From positions 62,001 to 126,000 of the forward strand of contig NZ_BAAAFZ010000038.1 in assembly GCF_039523795.1 (NCBI RefSeq): DNA of 64,000 bases, read 5' to 3'. Numbering within the stretch: position 1 is the first letter of the stretch; each line of letters starts with the position of its first letter. The notes beneath the pieces were generated by a model that did no database searches, was not told where the DNA came from, and worked only from the letters and a program-made list of their open reading frames with translations. This DNA comes from Craurococcus roseus. Its GTDB lineage: Bacteria > Pseudomonadota > Alphaproteobacteria > Acetobacterales > Acetobacteraceae. A program made the translations under genes and the position numbers. This document shows, in pieces, positions 46,187 through 54,110 of this stretch.

Positions 46187-47389
46187 TCAGGCGCCGAACG
46201 CGTTGAGCCCGGTGATGGCCCGGCCGAGGATCAGCGCGTGCACGTCGTGCGTGCCCTCGTAGGTGTTCACCGTCTCCAAATTCATAACGTGTCGGATCAC
46301 GTGGTACTCGTCCACGATGCCGTTGCCCCCGTGCATGTCGCGGGACACACGCGCCATGTCGAGCGCCTTGCCGCAGTTGTTGCGCTTGATGAGGCTGATC
46401 ATCTCCGGCGCGACCTTGCCTTCGTCGAACAACCGGCCGACGCGCAGCGCGGCGTTGAGCCCGAGCGCGATCTCGGTTTGCATGTCCGCGAGCTTTTTCT
46501 GAATGAGCTGGGTGTTCGCCAGCGGCCGGCCGAACATCTTGCGGTCCAGCGTGTACTGCCGCGCCGCGTGCATGCAGAACTCGGCGGCGCCCATCACGCC
46601 CCAGGCGATGCCGTAACGCGCGCGGTTGAGGCAGGAGAACGGGCCGGCGAAGGACTTCACGCCCGGCAGGCGGTTCTCCTCCGGCACGAACACCTCGTCC
46701 ATCATGATCATGCCGGTGGTGGAGGCGCGCAGGCTGAACTTGCCCTCAATCTTGGGGAAGGTGAGGCCCTTCATGCCTTTCTCGAGGATGAAGCCGCGCA
46801 GCACGCCCTCATCGTCCTTGGCCCACACCACGGCGAGGTCGGCGATCGGCGCGTTGGTGATCCAGGTCTTGGAGCCGGACACCATGTAGCCGCCATCCAC
46901 CTTGCGCGCGCGCGTCCGCATCGAAGAGGGATCGGAGCCGGCGTCGGGTTCGGTCAGGCCGAAACAACCGATGAACTCGCCCGAGCGGAGCTTGGGCAAA
47001 AACTTCTCCTTCTGCTCCTCGGAGCCGAAGGCGTGGATCGGGTACATCACCAGGCTCGACTGCACGCTGAACGCCGAGCGGTAGCCGCTGTCCACCCGTT
47101 CCACCTCGCGCGCCATCAGCCCGTAGGCGACGTAGGACACGCCGGCGCAGCCGTAGCCTTCCAAGGTCGCGCCGAGGAAGCCCATGTCGCCGAACTCGTT
47201 CATGATGGAGCGGTCGAAGCGCTCGTGCCGGTTCGCCTCAAGGATGCGCGGCATCAGCCGCTCTTGGCAGAACTGGTGCGCCGACTCTTTCACCATGCGC
47301 TCCTCGTCGGTGAGGAGTTCTTCGAGGAGGAACGGGTCCTCCCACTTGAACACGGCGGCACTCTTGCTCTTCGGGCTGACGACGTTCAT
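46187..47389 (-). CDS. gcdH: Acyl-CoA dehydrogenase, probable glutaryl-CoA dehydrogenase
   Basis: A 400-residue FAD-dependent acyl-CoA dehydrogenase. FKWEDPFLLEELLTDEERMV at the N-terminus, GCFGLTEPDAGSDPSSMRTR and the C-terminal ETVNTYEGTHDVHALILGRA with the catalytic glutamate (TYEGT) follow the glutaryl-CoA dehydrogenase pattern closely; the long invariant HGGNGIVDEYHVIRH is also typical. It converts glutaryl-CoA to crotonyl-CoA and CO2 in lysine, tryptophan and aromatic catabolism. ATG 47389 has a GAGGAGGAG Shine-Dalgarno. No other pathway genes are adjacent. Confidence 0.9.
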   Translation of the reverse strand: MNVVSPKSKSAAVFKWEDPFLLEELLTDEERMVKESAHQFCQERLMPRILEANRHERFDRSIMNEFGDMGFLGATLEGYGCAGVSYVAYGLMAREVERVDSGYRSAFSVQSSLVMYPIHAFGSEEQKEKFLPKLRSGEFIGCFGLTEPDAGSDPSSMRTRARKVDGGYMVSGSKTWITNAPIADLAVVWAKDDEGVLRGFILEKGMKGLTFPKIEGKFSLRASTTGMIMMDEVFVPEENRLPGVKSFAGPFSCLNRARYGIAWGVMGAAEFCMHAARQYTLDRKMFGRPLANTQLIQKKLADMQTEIALGLNAALRVGRLFDEGKVAPEMISLIKRNNCGKALDMARVSRDMHGGNGIVDEYHVIRHVMNLETVNTYEGTHDVHALILGRAITGLNAFGA

Positions 47390-47473
47390 GGCTCCTCCTC
47401 GCCGCACCGTAGGAGCCGGCGCGGCCGTTCCGGCCTCATGCATTACGCCCCGCACGGCGCGGGGTTCGTCGGC

Positions 47474-49345
47474 TCAGGCCGCGGCCTGCTCCGTATCCGC
47501 TGGATCGGACGCCGCCGGCTCCCGGCGCGGGCGGGGTATCGGGATCAGCATGAACGCCGGGACGGCGTCGCCGAAACCCCGCACGGACGGCCCCAAATCG
47601 TCGCGTTCGCCCCGCCGCCGCGGCGGTGCCGCCGCCGCGTCGTCCGGCCGCCGGTCACGGCGCGGCGCCCGTTCATTGGAAGCTGCCGGCACAGGGGGCA
47701 AAGCTTCAGCAACCTCGCCGCCCCGTGCGGGCGCCGCCGCACGCTCCGGCGCCTTGCGGGCAGAGCGCTCGCGCCGAGGGCGCGGTTCGCCACCAGGAGC
47801 GGCATCGCCCCCCCGTGACGCCCGGCGTCCGCCCCGCGCGGCCGTTCCCGCCGCAGGCGCGTCCCGCTCGGGCCGGGAAGACCGGCCGCCGCCGCGCGAA
47901 GCGCTCCCGCTCCGCGCCCCGCCGCCACGCCCGCGTCGCGGGCGGGCGGCGGCTTCCGCCAGTTCCTCGGCGCTGACCGGGTCCAGGCCGTCCACCTCGA
48001 TGCGCGGGATGGGACGCCCCGTCAGCACCTCAATCGCCGCCACGCTCTTCGCTTCGTCGGCTGTGGCTATGGTGAAGGCGGCGCCTTCGCGCCCAGCCCG
48101 CCCGGTGCGCCCGATGCGGTGGACATAATCCTCGGCGTGGAAGGGCACGTCGAAGTTGAAAACGTGCGACAATCCGCCGATGTCCAGGCCGCGGGCCGCT
48201 ACGTCGGAGCAGACGAGCAGTTGCAGATCCCCCACCTTGAATTTGTTCAACGTGGCGAAGCGGGAAGGCTGGTCCATGTCGCCGTGCAGCGCGCCAACCG
48301 AAAAGCCGTGCCTTTTGAGCGACTTGTAGAGCACGTCCACTTCGACCTTGCGGTTGCAAAAGATCAAGGCGTTCTGGACGTCTTCGCTTCGGATCAAGCG
48401 GCGCAGCGCCTCGCGCTTGTCGATCTCCCGAACCCAGACCAAGCCCGCGGTGATGGTGGCTGCGACGCTCGCCGGCGGCGCGACGCTGATTTCCTTGGGG
48501 TTGGAAAGGAAGGCGTCGGCCAAGCGCCGGATCTCGGGCGCCATCGTGGCGGAGAAAAACAAGGTCTGTCGGATCGTCGGCAGGAAGCCCACGATGCGTT
48601 CGACATCTGGGATGAACCCCATGTCGAGCATCCTGTCCGCCTCGTCGATCACCAGCACCTTCACGTCGGCCAGCAGGATGCGGCCTCGATCGAACAGGTC
48701 CAGCAACCGGCCCGGCGTGGCGATCAGGACGTCCACGCCCTTCTCCAGCACCGCCCGCTGCTCGTCCATGCTCTCGCCGCCTATCAGCAACGCGTGCGTC
48801 AGGCTGAGGTGCTTGCCGTACTTGACGAAGTTTTCGGCGACCTGGAGCGCCAGCTCGCGCGTCGGCTCCAGGATGAGCGAGCGGGGCATACGCGCCTTGG
48901 CCTTGCCGCTGGCAAGGATGTCGAGCATCGGCAGGGTGAAGCCGGCGGTCTTGCCGGTGCCGGTCTGGGCGCAGCCGAGCACGTCGCGGCCCATCAGCAC
49001 CACCGGGATGGCCTGCTCCTGGATCGGCGTCGGCGTGACGTAGCCGGAATCGGCCACGGCCTGGAGGATGGGCCCCGACAGACCGAGATCGGCGAAGGTC
49101 ACGGGCGGAGGCCCGGTTTCCTCCGCATCCGCCGAGGGCTCGTCCTGATCGTCTGCCTCGGGCTCCACGTCCGAAAGGCTTGCGGGATCGGCATCCAACC
49201 GGCCGTCCCCGGTCGCTTCCGTTTCGGCTGGAGCCGAGGCCATGTCCGACTCAGGCGCGGCCAGGGCTTCCGGCTCGCCAATGGGTGTGCTGGTGTGGTC
49301 GGCCTCGGCCGCCACGGGGGCAGGCCGGTCGGAGGTATCGCTCAA
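47474..49345 (-). CDS. DEAD-box RNA helicase (RhlE/DeaD-like)
   Basis: A 623-residue helicase. An acidic, disordered N-terminus of about 75 residues precedes the Q motif (GYVTPTPIQEQAIPVVLMG), Walker A AQTGTGKT, PTRELALQ, VIDEADRMLDMGF, SAT, DVAARGLDIGG and HRIGRTGRAGREG. The last ~170 residues are arginine/glycine/alanine-rich (RPRRGRGGGARSG), an RNA-binding tail. I chose TTG 49345, which has AAGGAA 7 bp upstream; an ATG at 49477 would add arginine-rich, unlikely sequence. It unwinds RNA in ribosome assembly, mRNA decay or cold adaptation. Confidence 0.9.
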   Translation of the reverse strand: MSDTSDRPAPVAAEADHTSTPIGEPEALAAPESDMASAPAETEATGDGRLDADPASLSDVEPEADDQDEPSADAEETGPPPVTFADLGLSGPILQAVADSGYVTPTPIQEQAIPVVLMGRDVLGCAQTGTGKTAGFTLPMLDILASGKAKARMPRSLILEPTRELALQVAENFVKYGKHLSLTHALLIGGESMDEQRAVLEKGVDVLIATPGRLLDLFDRGRILLADVKVLVIDEADRMLDMGFIPDVERIVGFLPTIRQTLFFSATMAPEIRRLADAFLSNPKEISVAPPASVAATITAGLVWVREIDKREALRRLIRSEDVQNALIFCNRKVEVDVLYKSLKRHGFSVGALHGDMDQPSRFATLNKFKVGDLQLLVCSDVAARGLDIGGLSHVFNFDVPFHAEDYVHRIGRTGRAGREGAAFTIATADEAKSVAAIEVLTGRPIPRIEVDGLDPVSAEELAEAAARPRRGRGGGARSGSASRGGGRSSRPERDAPAAGTAARGGRRASRGGDAAPGGEPRPRRERSARKAPERAAAPARGGEVAEALPPVPAASNERAPRRDRRPDDAAAAPPRRRGERDDLGPSVRGFGDAVPAFMLIPIPRPRREPAASDPADTEQAAA

Positions 49346-49534
49346 CGTCGGTCGGTTCCTTCGCCGGGACTCGGCGGCGGATTGCCGGCCGGGGGGAATC
49401 CCCCGCCACGTCCGACGCCCGGCGAGCCCGCGCAACTGAGCCGCCGTTCCTGGTACGCGCGGCATATGCGCCTGCAACCGGCGGAAATCAAGCTTTCTGA
49501 GATCCTAGCGGCGGCCTTCCGCACGGGTTCGCTG

Positions 49535-49894
49535 TCACCGGGGTACGCAGCGTACCGTGTCGTCCCAGAACAGAACGCGCGCCTGGACGGTGCCTCCTGG
49601 GCACGGGGCCTGCCGACGGGTGACAGCCGGCAAGCCGGCGTCCCACCCGCGGACCGACGCGTCGGCGCCGCCCCCGGCCACGGCGGCCATCGCGCCGCCG
49701 CTCCTGCAGCGTCCGCCCCGCCTCGGCGTCCCGCCATGCGGGCACAAGAACCGTCGTGCCGCCTCCACCGCGCCGCGATCGGCGTTGGGGACCGCCGCGG
49801 CGCGCGACGGCGCACGTGCGGCGGCGGCCGGCGTCGAAACCCACGGCGCCGAGGCCAAGCCGAAGGCCGCCAGGGCCAAAGCCAAGGACCGCAT
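49535..49894 (-). CDS. Small secreted four-cysteine hypothetical protein
   Basis: A 119-residue protein I do not recognise. It has a clear Sec signal peptide (MRSLALALAAFGLASAPWVS, cleavage near TPAAAA about residue 25), then VEAARRFLCPHGGTPRRGGR with two cysteines about 12 residues apart, and APCPGG and DTVRCVPR near the C-terminus, making four cysteines that could form two disulfides. The signal peptide and the even cysteine number make it more credible than other open frames here. ATG 49894 was chosen for the signal peptide. It lies upstream of the helicase on the same strand (189 bp). Confidence 0.55.
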   Translation of the reverse strand: MRSLALALAAFGLASAPWVSTPAAAARAPSRAAAVPNADRGAVEAARRFLCPHGGTPRRGGRCRSGGAMAAVAGGGADASVRGWDAGLPAVTRRQAPCPGGTVQARVLFWDDTVRCVPR

Positions 49895-50042
49895 CGGGCC
49901 GCGGAACCCTTGGCGACGGCGGCGGAGCGTCGGCTCGGTCGGCGCTAGCATCCCGGTGATCACGGCTCCGCTTCATGGGGTCGGGCCCCGGCGGCGTCAC
50001 TCTCCCCGATGAAACGCCGCTCGTCCACTTCTGCGACGCGCC

Positions 50043-51197
50043 TCAGGCGATCAGCAAGTCATCGGCGCTTGGCGTGGCGCCGTTCAGCAACGCCCGGATG
50101 TCGACGTCGCCGTCCCTGTCCGCGTCGAGGTCGAAGAAGCGGCCGGTCGGGTTGAAGGCGCCGCTGCCCCGCAACTCCACCGGCGGGGGCGGGCCGATCA
50201 GGCCGTCGCGGACCGCGTCGGCGAAGGCGTCCGACAGGCCCGGACCGACCGCGTTGGCCAGCAGCGCCAGCCCGCCGATCTCTCCCGGGTCGCCGCGCTC
50301 CCCGGCGGCGAACAGGGCGTCGCTGGACAGGTTGGTGAACAGCGACTCCAGGTTGACGTGCGCCTCGTCCGCGGTGAGCACCACCGGATTGCCCCCCGCG
50401 TCCACCGCTTGGAAGGTGATGGTATCGCCGAGGTGGCTGCTGACGCGCGACACGATGTCGCCCTCGGTACGGACGTGGACCGCGTCCAGCCATGCCAGCA
50501 CCGCCGGGTCGAGCGCGCCGCCGTTCAGCGACTCGGCCGCGTCCCGTCCGCCGAGCGGGTCCACCCCGAACACTTCAATCCTTTCCGCGTGGCCCGTCGC
50601 GGCCGCCAGGACCGCCTCGGCCGTCTCGTAGCCCGCGACCTGGGCGAGCGCGCCACCGAGGCTCGCGCCCACGAACGCCACCTCGTTGCCTTCGGCGATC
50701 GCCGCGGTTTCGGCATCGGCCACCATGGCGGCGAAGGCGGGGGAAGAGGCCTGCGGCCGCGCGAGGTCGAGGTCGGCCACCACGTCGGCCAGGGACTCGA
50801 AATTCGTGTCGTCCAAGGCGAACACCGCGCGCCCGTCCGAGAGCGAACGGAGCTGCACCGCGTGGAAGCCGGTGACCGCGTCCTCGTAGGTCTCCGCCAC
50901 CGCGAAGGCCTCCCCGCCCACGACAATGCCGGTGGCCTGCGGCCCAAGCGCGTCCACCAAGCGCGGCACCGCGGCGAGCGTGGTGTAGGACAACGCCTCG
51001 GCGCGCGAAGCGTCGGAAGCACCCGTCGCCACGGAGGGGGTGTCGTCCGGGCCGCGCAGCGGCTCCGGCAGCGCCGCCGCGAAGTCGGCCAGCACCGCGA
51101 TCGGCGGCGCGCCCGCGGCGACCGCGTCCAACAGCGGAGACAACGAAACGCCGCCGAGGCCGAGCGACTGCGGCAGCGCCAGGGATGTGTTCACCAT
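50043..51197 (-). CDS. Lipase class 3-like protein with calcium-loop C-terminus
   Basis: A 384-residue acidic protein with no close family I can name. VAFVGASLGGALAQVAGYET (residues 173-192) is a lipase class 3 nucleophile elbow (G-x-S-L-G, S179). D247 in RTEGDIVSRV and H280 in TADEAHVNLE fit the other triad positions. The C-terminus has one DxDxDG calcium loop (D358, D360, D362, G363, D366) of EF-hand or dockerin type. There is no signal peptide and no GGxGxDxxx RTX repeat, so its location is unclear; type I secretion by a C-terminal signal is possible. ATG 51197 has GGAAAGAG upstream. It is downstream of parE on the same strand. Confidence 0.7.
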   Translation of the reverse strand: MVNTSLALPQSLGLGGVSLSPLLDAVAAGAPPIAVLADFAAALPEPLRGPDDTPSVATGASDASRAEALSYTTLAAVPRLVDALGPQATGIVVGGEAFAVAETYEDAVTGFHAVQLRSLSDGRAVFALDDTNFESLADVVADLDLARPQASSPAFAAMVADAETAAIAEGNEVAFVGASLGGALAQVAGYETAEAVLAAATGHAERIEVFGVDPLGGRDAAESLNGGALDPAVLAWLDAVHVRTEGDIVSRVSSHLGDTITFQAVDAGGNPVVLTADEAHVNLESLFTNLSSDALFAAGERGDPGEIGGLALLANAVGPGLSDAFADAVRDGLIGPPPPVELRGSGAFNPTGRFFDLDADRDGDVDIRALLNGATPSADDLLIA

Positions 51198-51229
51198 GCG
51201 ATCGCGCTCTTTCCAGTGGCCACCGCGGC

Positions 51230-51248
51230 TCCGCCGCATCGCGGCGGA
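51230..51248. repeat. GC hairpin between parE and lipase-like gene
   Basis: A perfect 8-bp inverted repeat TCCGCCGC (51230-51237) / GCGGCGGA (51241-51248) with a 3-nt loop. It has no T-tract. It may limit read-through from parE or stabilise an RNA end. Confidence 0.4.
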
Positions 51249-51320
51249 ACATGCGTGCCACCCGGGGGTGCGACAAGGGCGCGGCCGTGGAACGAAGGCG
51301 CCACGCGCGCCCCTGCGGCG

Positions 51321-53321
51321 TCAGACGTCGACTTCCGCATCGTCGAGCTTGGCGGCGTTCTCCTGGATGAATTTGAAGCGCAGCTCCGGACGCCGGCCCA
51401 TCAGCGCCTCCATCAGTTCAGCGGTGCGCGCCCGCTCTTCCGGCGGCAGCACCACCTTCAACAGCACGCGCCGCTTCGGGTCCATGGTGGTCTCCTTCAG
51501 CGACGCGGGCGGCATCTCGCCGAGGCCCTTGAAGCGGCTGACCTCCACCCGCTGGTTCGGCTTGAACTCGCGCTTCAGCAGCCGCTCGCGGTCAGCGTCG
51601 TCGCGGGCGTAGACCGACTTGCCGCCGGCCTGTAGGCGGAACAGCGGAGGCTGCGCCAGGAACACACGGCCCTGGCGCACGAGCTCCGGCAGCTCCTTGT
51701 AGAAGAAGGTCATCAGCAGCGCCGCGATGTGGGCGCCGTCCACGTCCGCGTCCGTCATGACGACCACACGGCCGTAGCGCAGGCGGTTGAGTTCGAACTT
51801 CTCGCCGGCGCCGCAACCGAGCGCCTCGATGAGGTCCTTCAGCTCCTGGTTCTGCCGCAGCTTGTCGGCCGAGGCACTGGCGACGTTGAGGATCTTGCCC
51901 CGCAGGGGGAGCACCGCCTGCGTTTCTCGATCGCGCGCCTGCTTGGCGGAGCCGCCGGCGCTGTCGCCCTCCACCAGGAAGATCTCGGTGCCCTCGGCGC
52001 TCTCGCGCGAGCAGTCCGCCAGCTTGCCCGGTAGGCGCAGCCTGCGGGTGGCGGTCTTGCGCGGCGTGTCTTTCTGCTCGCGGCGTCGGATGCGGTCTTC
52101 CGCGCGCTCGATCGCCCAGGCGAGAAGGTTGTCCGCGGTGCTCGGGTCGCCGGCGAGCCAATGGTCGAAGTGGTCGCGCAACGCGCCTTCCACCAAGCGG
52201 GACGCCTCGGCGCTGGTCAGCTTGTCCTTGGTCTGGCCCTGGAATTGCGGATCGCGGATGAAAACCGAGAGCATCCCCGCCATGCCGCCGAACAGGTCCT
52301 CGGCGGTCAGGTTGGCCGCGCGCTTCTCCTTCTTGAGCTCGCCGTAGGCGCGCAGGCCTTTGACCAGCGCGCCCCGCAACCCGGCCTCGTGCGTGCCGCC
52401 CTGGGGGGTCGGGATGGTGTTGGCGTAAGTGGACAGGAAGCCTTCGCCCTGCTCCAGCCAAGTCAGCGCCCACTCGCAACGCCCGGCCCGGTCGGGGAAC
52501 TCCGCCTCGCCCGCGAAGGGCGCCGGCACGACGCCGCTGCGGCCTTCAATGGCGGAGGAGAGGAAATCGGACAAACCCCCGGGGAAGTGCAGCACCGCGG
52601 AGGCGGGCGTTTCGTCTTTGATCAGCGACGGGTCGCAGGACCACCGGATCTCGACGCCGCGGAACAGGTACGCCTTGGACCGGCACATGCGGTAGAGCCG
52701 CGCGGGGCTGAACTCCGGCTTGCCGAAGATCTCGGCGTCCGGCCGGAACCGCACGGTGGTGCCCCGGCGGTTGTGGACCGGACCGGCGTTTCTCAGCTTG
52801 CCGGCGGGCTTGCCGCGCCCGAAGGCTTGCGTCCACAGCGTGCGGTCGCGCGCGACCTCCACCTCCAGCCGCTCGCTGAGCGCATTCACCACGGAGGAGC
52901 CGACGCCGTGCAGGCCGCCCGAGGTCTCATAGGCCTTGCCGGAGAACTTGCCGCCCGAATGCAGGGTGGTGAAGATCACCTCCAGCGCCGAGAGCTTGGG
53001 GAAGCGCGGGTGCGGGTCGGTCGGAATGCCGCGGCCGTTGTCGCGCACGGTCAGCCAGTTGCCCGGCTCCAGCGACACCTCGATCCGGTCGGCGTGCCCG
53101 GCCACCGCCTCGTCCATCGCGTTGTCGATGATCTCGGCCGCCAAGTGGTGCAGGGCGTTCTCGTCGGTGCCGCCGATGTACATGCCGGGCCGGCGCCGCA
53201 CCGGCTCCAATCCCTCCAGGACCTCGATGTCCTTGGCGGAGTAGGAGGACGCGGGCGCGCTGACGGATCCGGAGGGCGCGCCCTTCGGGGGGGCACGGCG
53301 GCCACCGAACATATCGTTCAT
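51321..53321 (-). CDS. parE: DNA topoisomerase IV subunit B
   Basis: A 666-residue GHKL-type type II topoisomerase subunit. The ATPase domain has EIIDNAMDEAVAGHADRIEV, VRDNGRGIPTD and GGLHGVGSSVVNALSE. The TOPRIM domain has EIFLVEGDSAGGSAKQARDR and VVVMTDADVDGAHI. Its length and RFKGLGEMPPASLKETTMD (with LKETTM rather than the LW-TTM of GyrB) favour ParE over GyrB. With ParC it decatenates daughter chromosomes. The ATG at 53321 follows GGGGAACAAG; a good promoter lies just upstream. parC is not in the window. Confidence 0.93.
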   Translation of the reverse strand: MNDMFGGRRAPPKGAPSGSVSAPASSYSAKDIEVLEGLEPVRRRPGMYIGGTDENALHHLAAEIIDNAMDEAVAGHADRIEVSLEPGNWLTVRDNGRGIPTDPHPRFPKLSALEVIFTTLHSGGKFSGKAYETSGGLHGVGSSVVNALSERLEVEVARDRTLWTQAFGRGKPAGKLRNAGPVHNRRGTTVRFRPDAEIFGKPEFSPARLYRMCRSKAYLFRGVEIRWSCDPSLIKDETPASAVLHFPGGLSDFLSSAIEGRSGVVPAPFAGEAEFPDRAGRCEWALTWLEQGEGFLSTYANTIPTPQGGTHEAGLRGALVKGLRAYGELKKEKRAANLTAEDLFGGMAGMLSVFIRDPQFQGQTKDKLTSAEASRLVEGALRDHFDHWLAGDPSTADNLLAWAIERAEDRIRRREQKDTPRKTATRRLRLPGKLADCSRESAEGTEIFLVEGDSAGGSAKQARDRETQAVLPLRGKILNVASASADKLRQNQELKDLIEALGCGAGEKFELNRLRYGRVVVMTDADVDGAHIAALLMTFFYKELPELVRQGRVFLAQPPLFRLQAGGKSVYARDDADRERLLKREFKPNQRVEVSRFKGLGEMPPASLKETTMDPKRRVLLKVVLPPEERARTAELMEALMGRRPELRFKFIQENAAKLDDAEVDV

Positions 53322-53344
53322 GTCTTGTTCCCCATTTACCCGCA

Positions 53345-53373
53345 AAGATAGCCTCGGCCGCGCCCGTATACAA
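53345..53373 (-). promoter_or_regulatory. Sigma-70-type promoter of parE
   Basis: On the minus strand TTGTAT (53373-53368), exactly 17 bp, then TATCTT (53350-53345), with a likely transcript start about 17 bp before the parE ATG at 53321. A GC hairpin (GGGCGGCG / CGCCGCCC, 53377-53399) sits just upstream of the -35. Confidence 0.6.
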
Positions 53374-53451
53374 CTTGGGCGGCGAGTCGCCCCGCCGCCC
53401 ACTGCTTTTTTCAGAGGCTGGTCAGGAACCGGGGCGGGGCGCCTGCGCCGG

Positions 53452-53964
53452 TCAGCGCGCCGTGTCGTTGGGGAGGTGCGCTTCCAGCATCCACAGCATC
53501 TTGTCGATCGCCCGCGACTGCTCAGTGAGTAGGTCGGCGGTGTCGGCGTCGCCCGCTTCGTCCGTCTGGTCGATGCCCTCGCGCAGCGTCTTCGCCACCT
53601 GGGCGTAACGGTCGGCCAGGGCCCTCACATGGTCCATGCCGGCGTAGAGATCGGTCGGATAGGGCTGCAACCGCGTCTGGTTGGCGAGCACCTGCGTGGT
53701 GCCGTTGGCCGTGCCGCCGAGCTGGACGATGCGCTCGGCCAAGTCGTCGGAGCTGGTGTGGAGGGCGTTGTAGAAGCCCTCGAACAGCGTGTGCAGCGAC
53801 CCGAAATGCGGTCCCTTGACGTTCCAGTGGGCCTGCCGCGTCGCGTTGTAGAGGTCCACCGAGTCCACGAGGCAGCCCTGGAGGATGTTGACGGACGCCT
53901 GCTTGGCGTTGGACGGCACGTCGTTGCGGGTGGCCGCCATGTTCTGGGGGTTCTCATTCGCCAT
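53452..53964 (-). CDS. dps: Dps-family ferritin-like DNA-protection protein
   Basis: A 170-residue Dps protein. The intersubunit ferroxidase residues H46, H58, D73 and E77 (RQAHWNVKGPHFGSLHTLFE and SDDLAERIVQLGG) match E. coli Dps H51, H63, D78 and E82 in spacing. It forms a dodecamer that oxidises and stores iron with peroxide and protects DNA in stationary phase or oxidative stress. The polar N-terminus (ANENPQNMAATRNDVPSNAK) is short and weakly basic, so DNA binding is uncertain. ATG 53964 is preceded by GAGGA. It is monocistronic by position. Confidence 0.93.
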   Translation of the reverse strand: MANENPQNMAATRNDVPSNAKQASVNILQGCLVDSVDLYNATRQAHWNVKGPHFGSLHTLFEGFYNALHTSSDDLAERIVQLGGTANGTTQVLANQTRLQPYPTDLYAGMDHVRALADRYAQVAKTLREGIDQTDEAGDADTADLLTEQSRAIDKMLWMLEAHLPNDTAR

Positions 53965-54110
53965 GGTTGTCGTCCTCGCTTTCCCTTCTGGATGCGCCGG
54001 CGGTGCGCGCCGGCCGTCGGCACTGAGATGGTGGTACGCCGGCGGCCCGCCACCCGCGGCGGGGCGGCCGCCGCCCCCGGCCCATGACAACCCCGTTGGC
54101 GCCTTCGGGT

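Noticed and set aside
47474..48000. RG-rich helicase tail as a separate gene or frameshift
   Set aside because: It is continuous in frame with the helicase core, and RG-rich tails are normal in this family.
49346..49477. Longer helicase starting at ATG 49477
   Set aside because: The added 44 residues are arginine-rich with no Shine-Dalgarno support, whereas TTG 49345 has AAGGAA at good distance.
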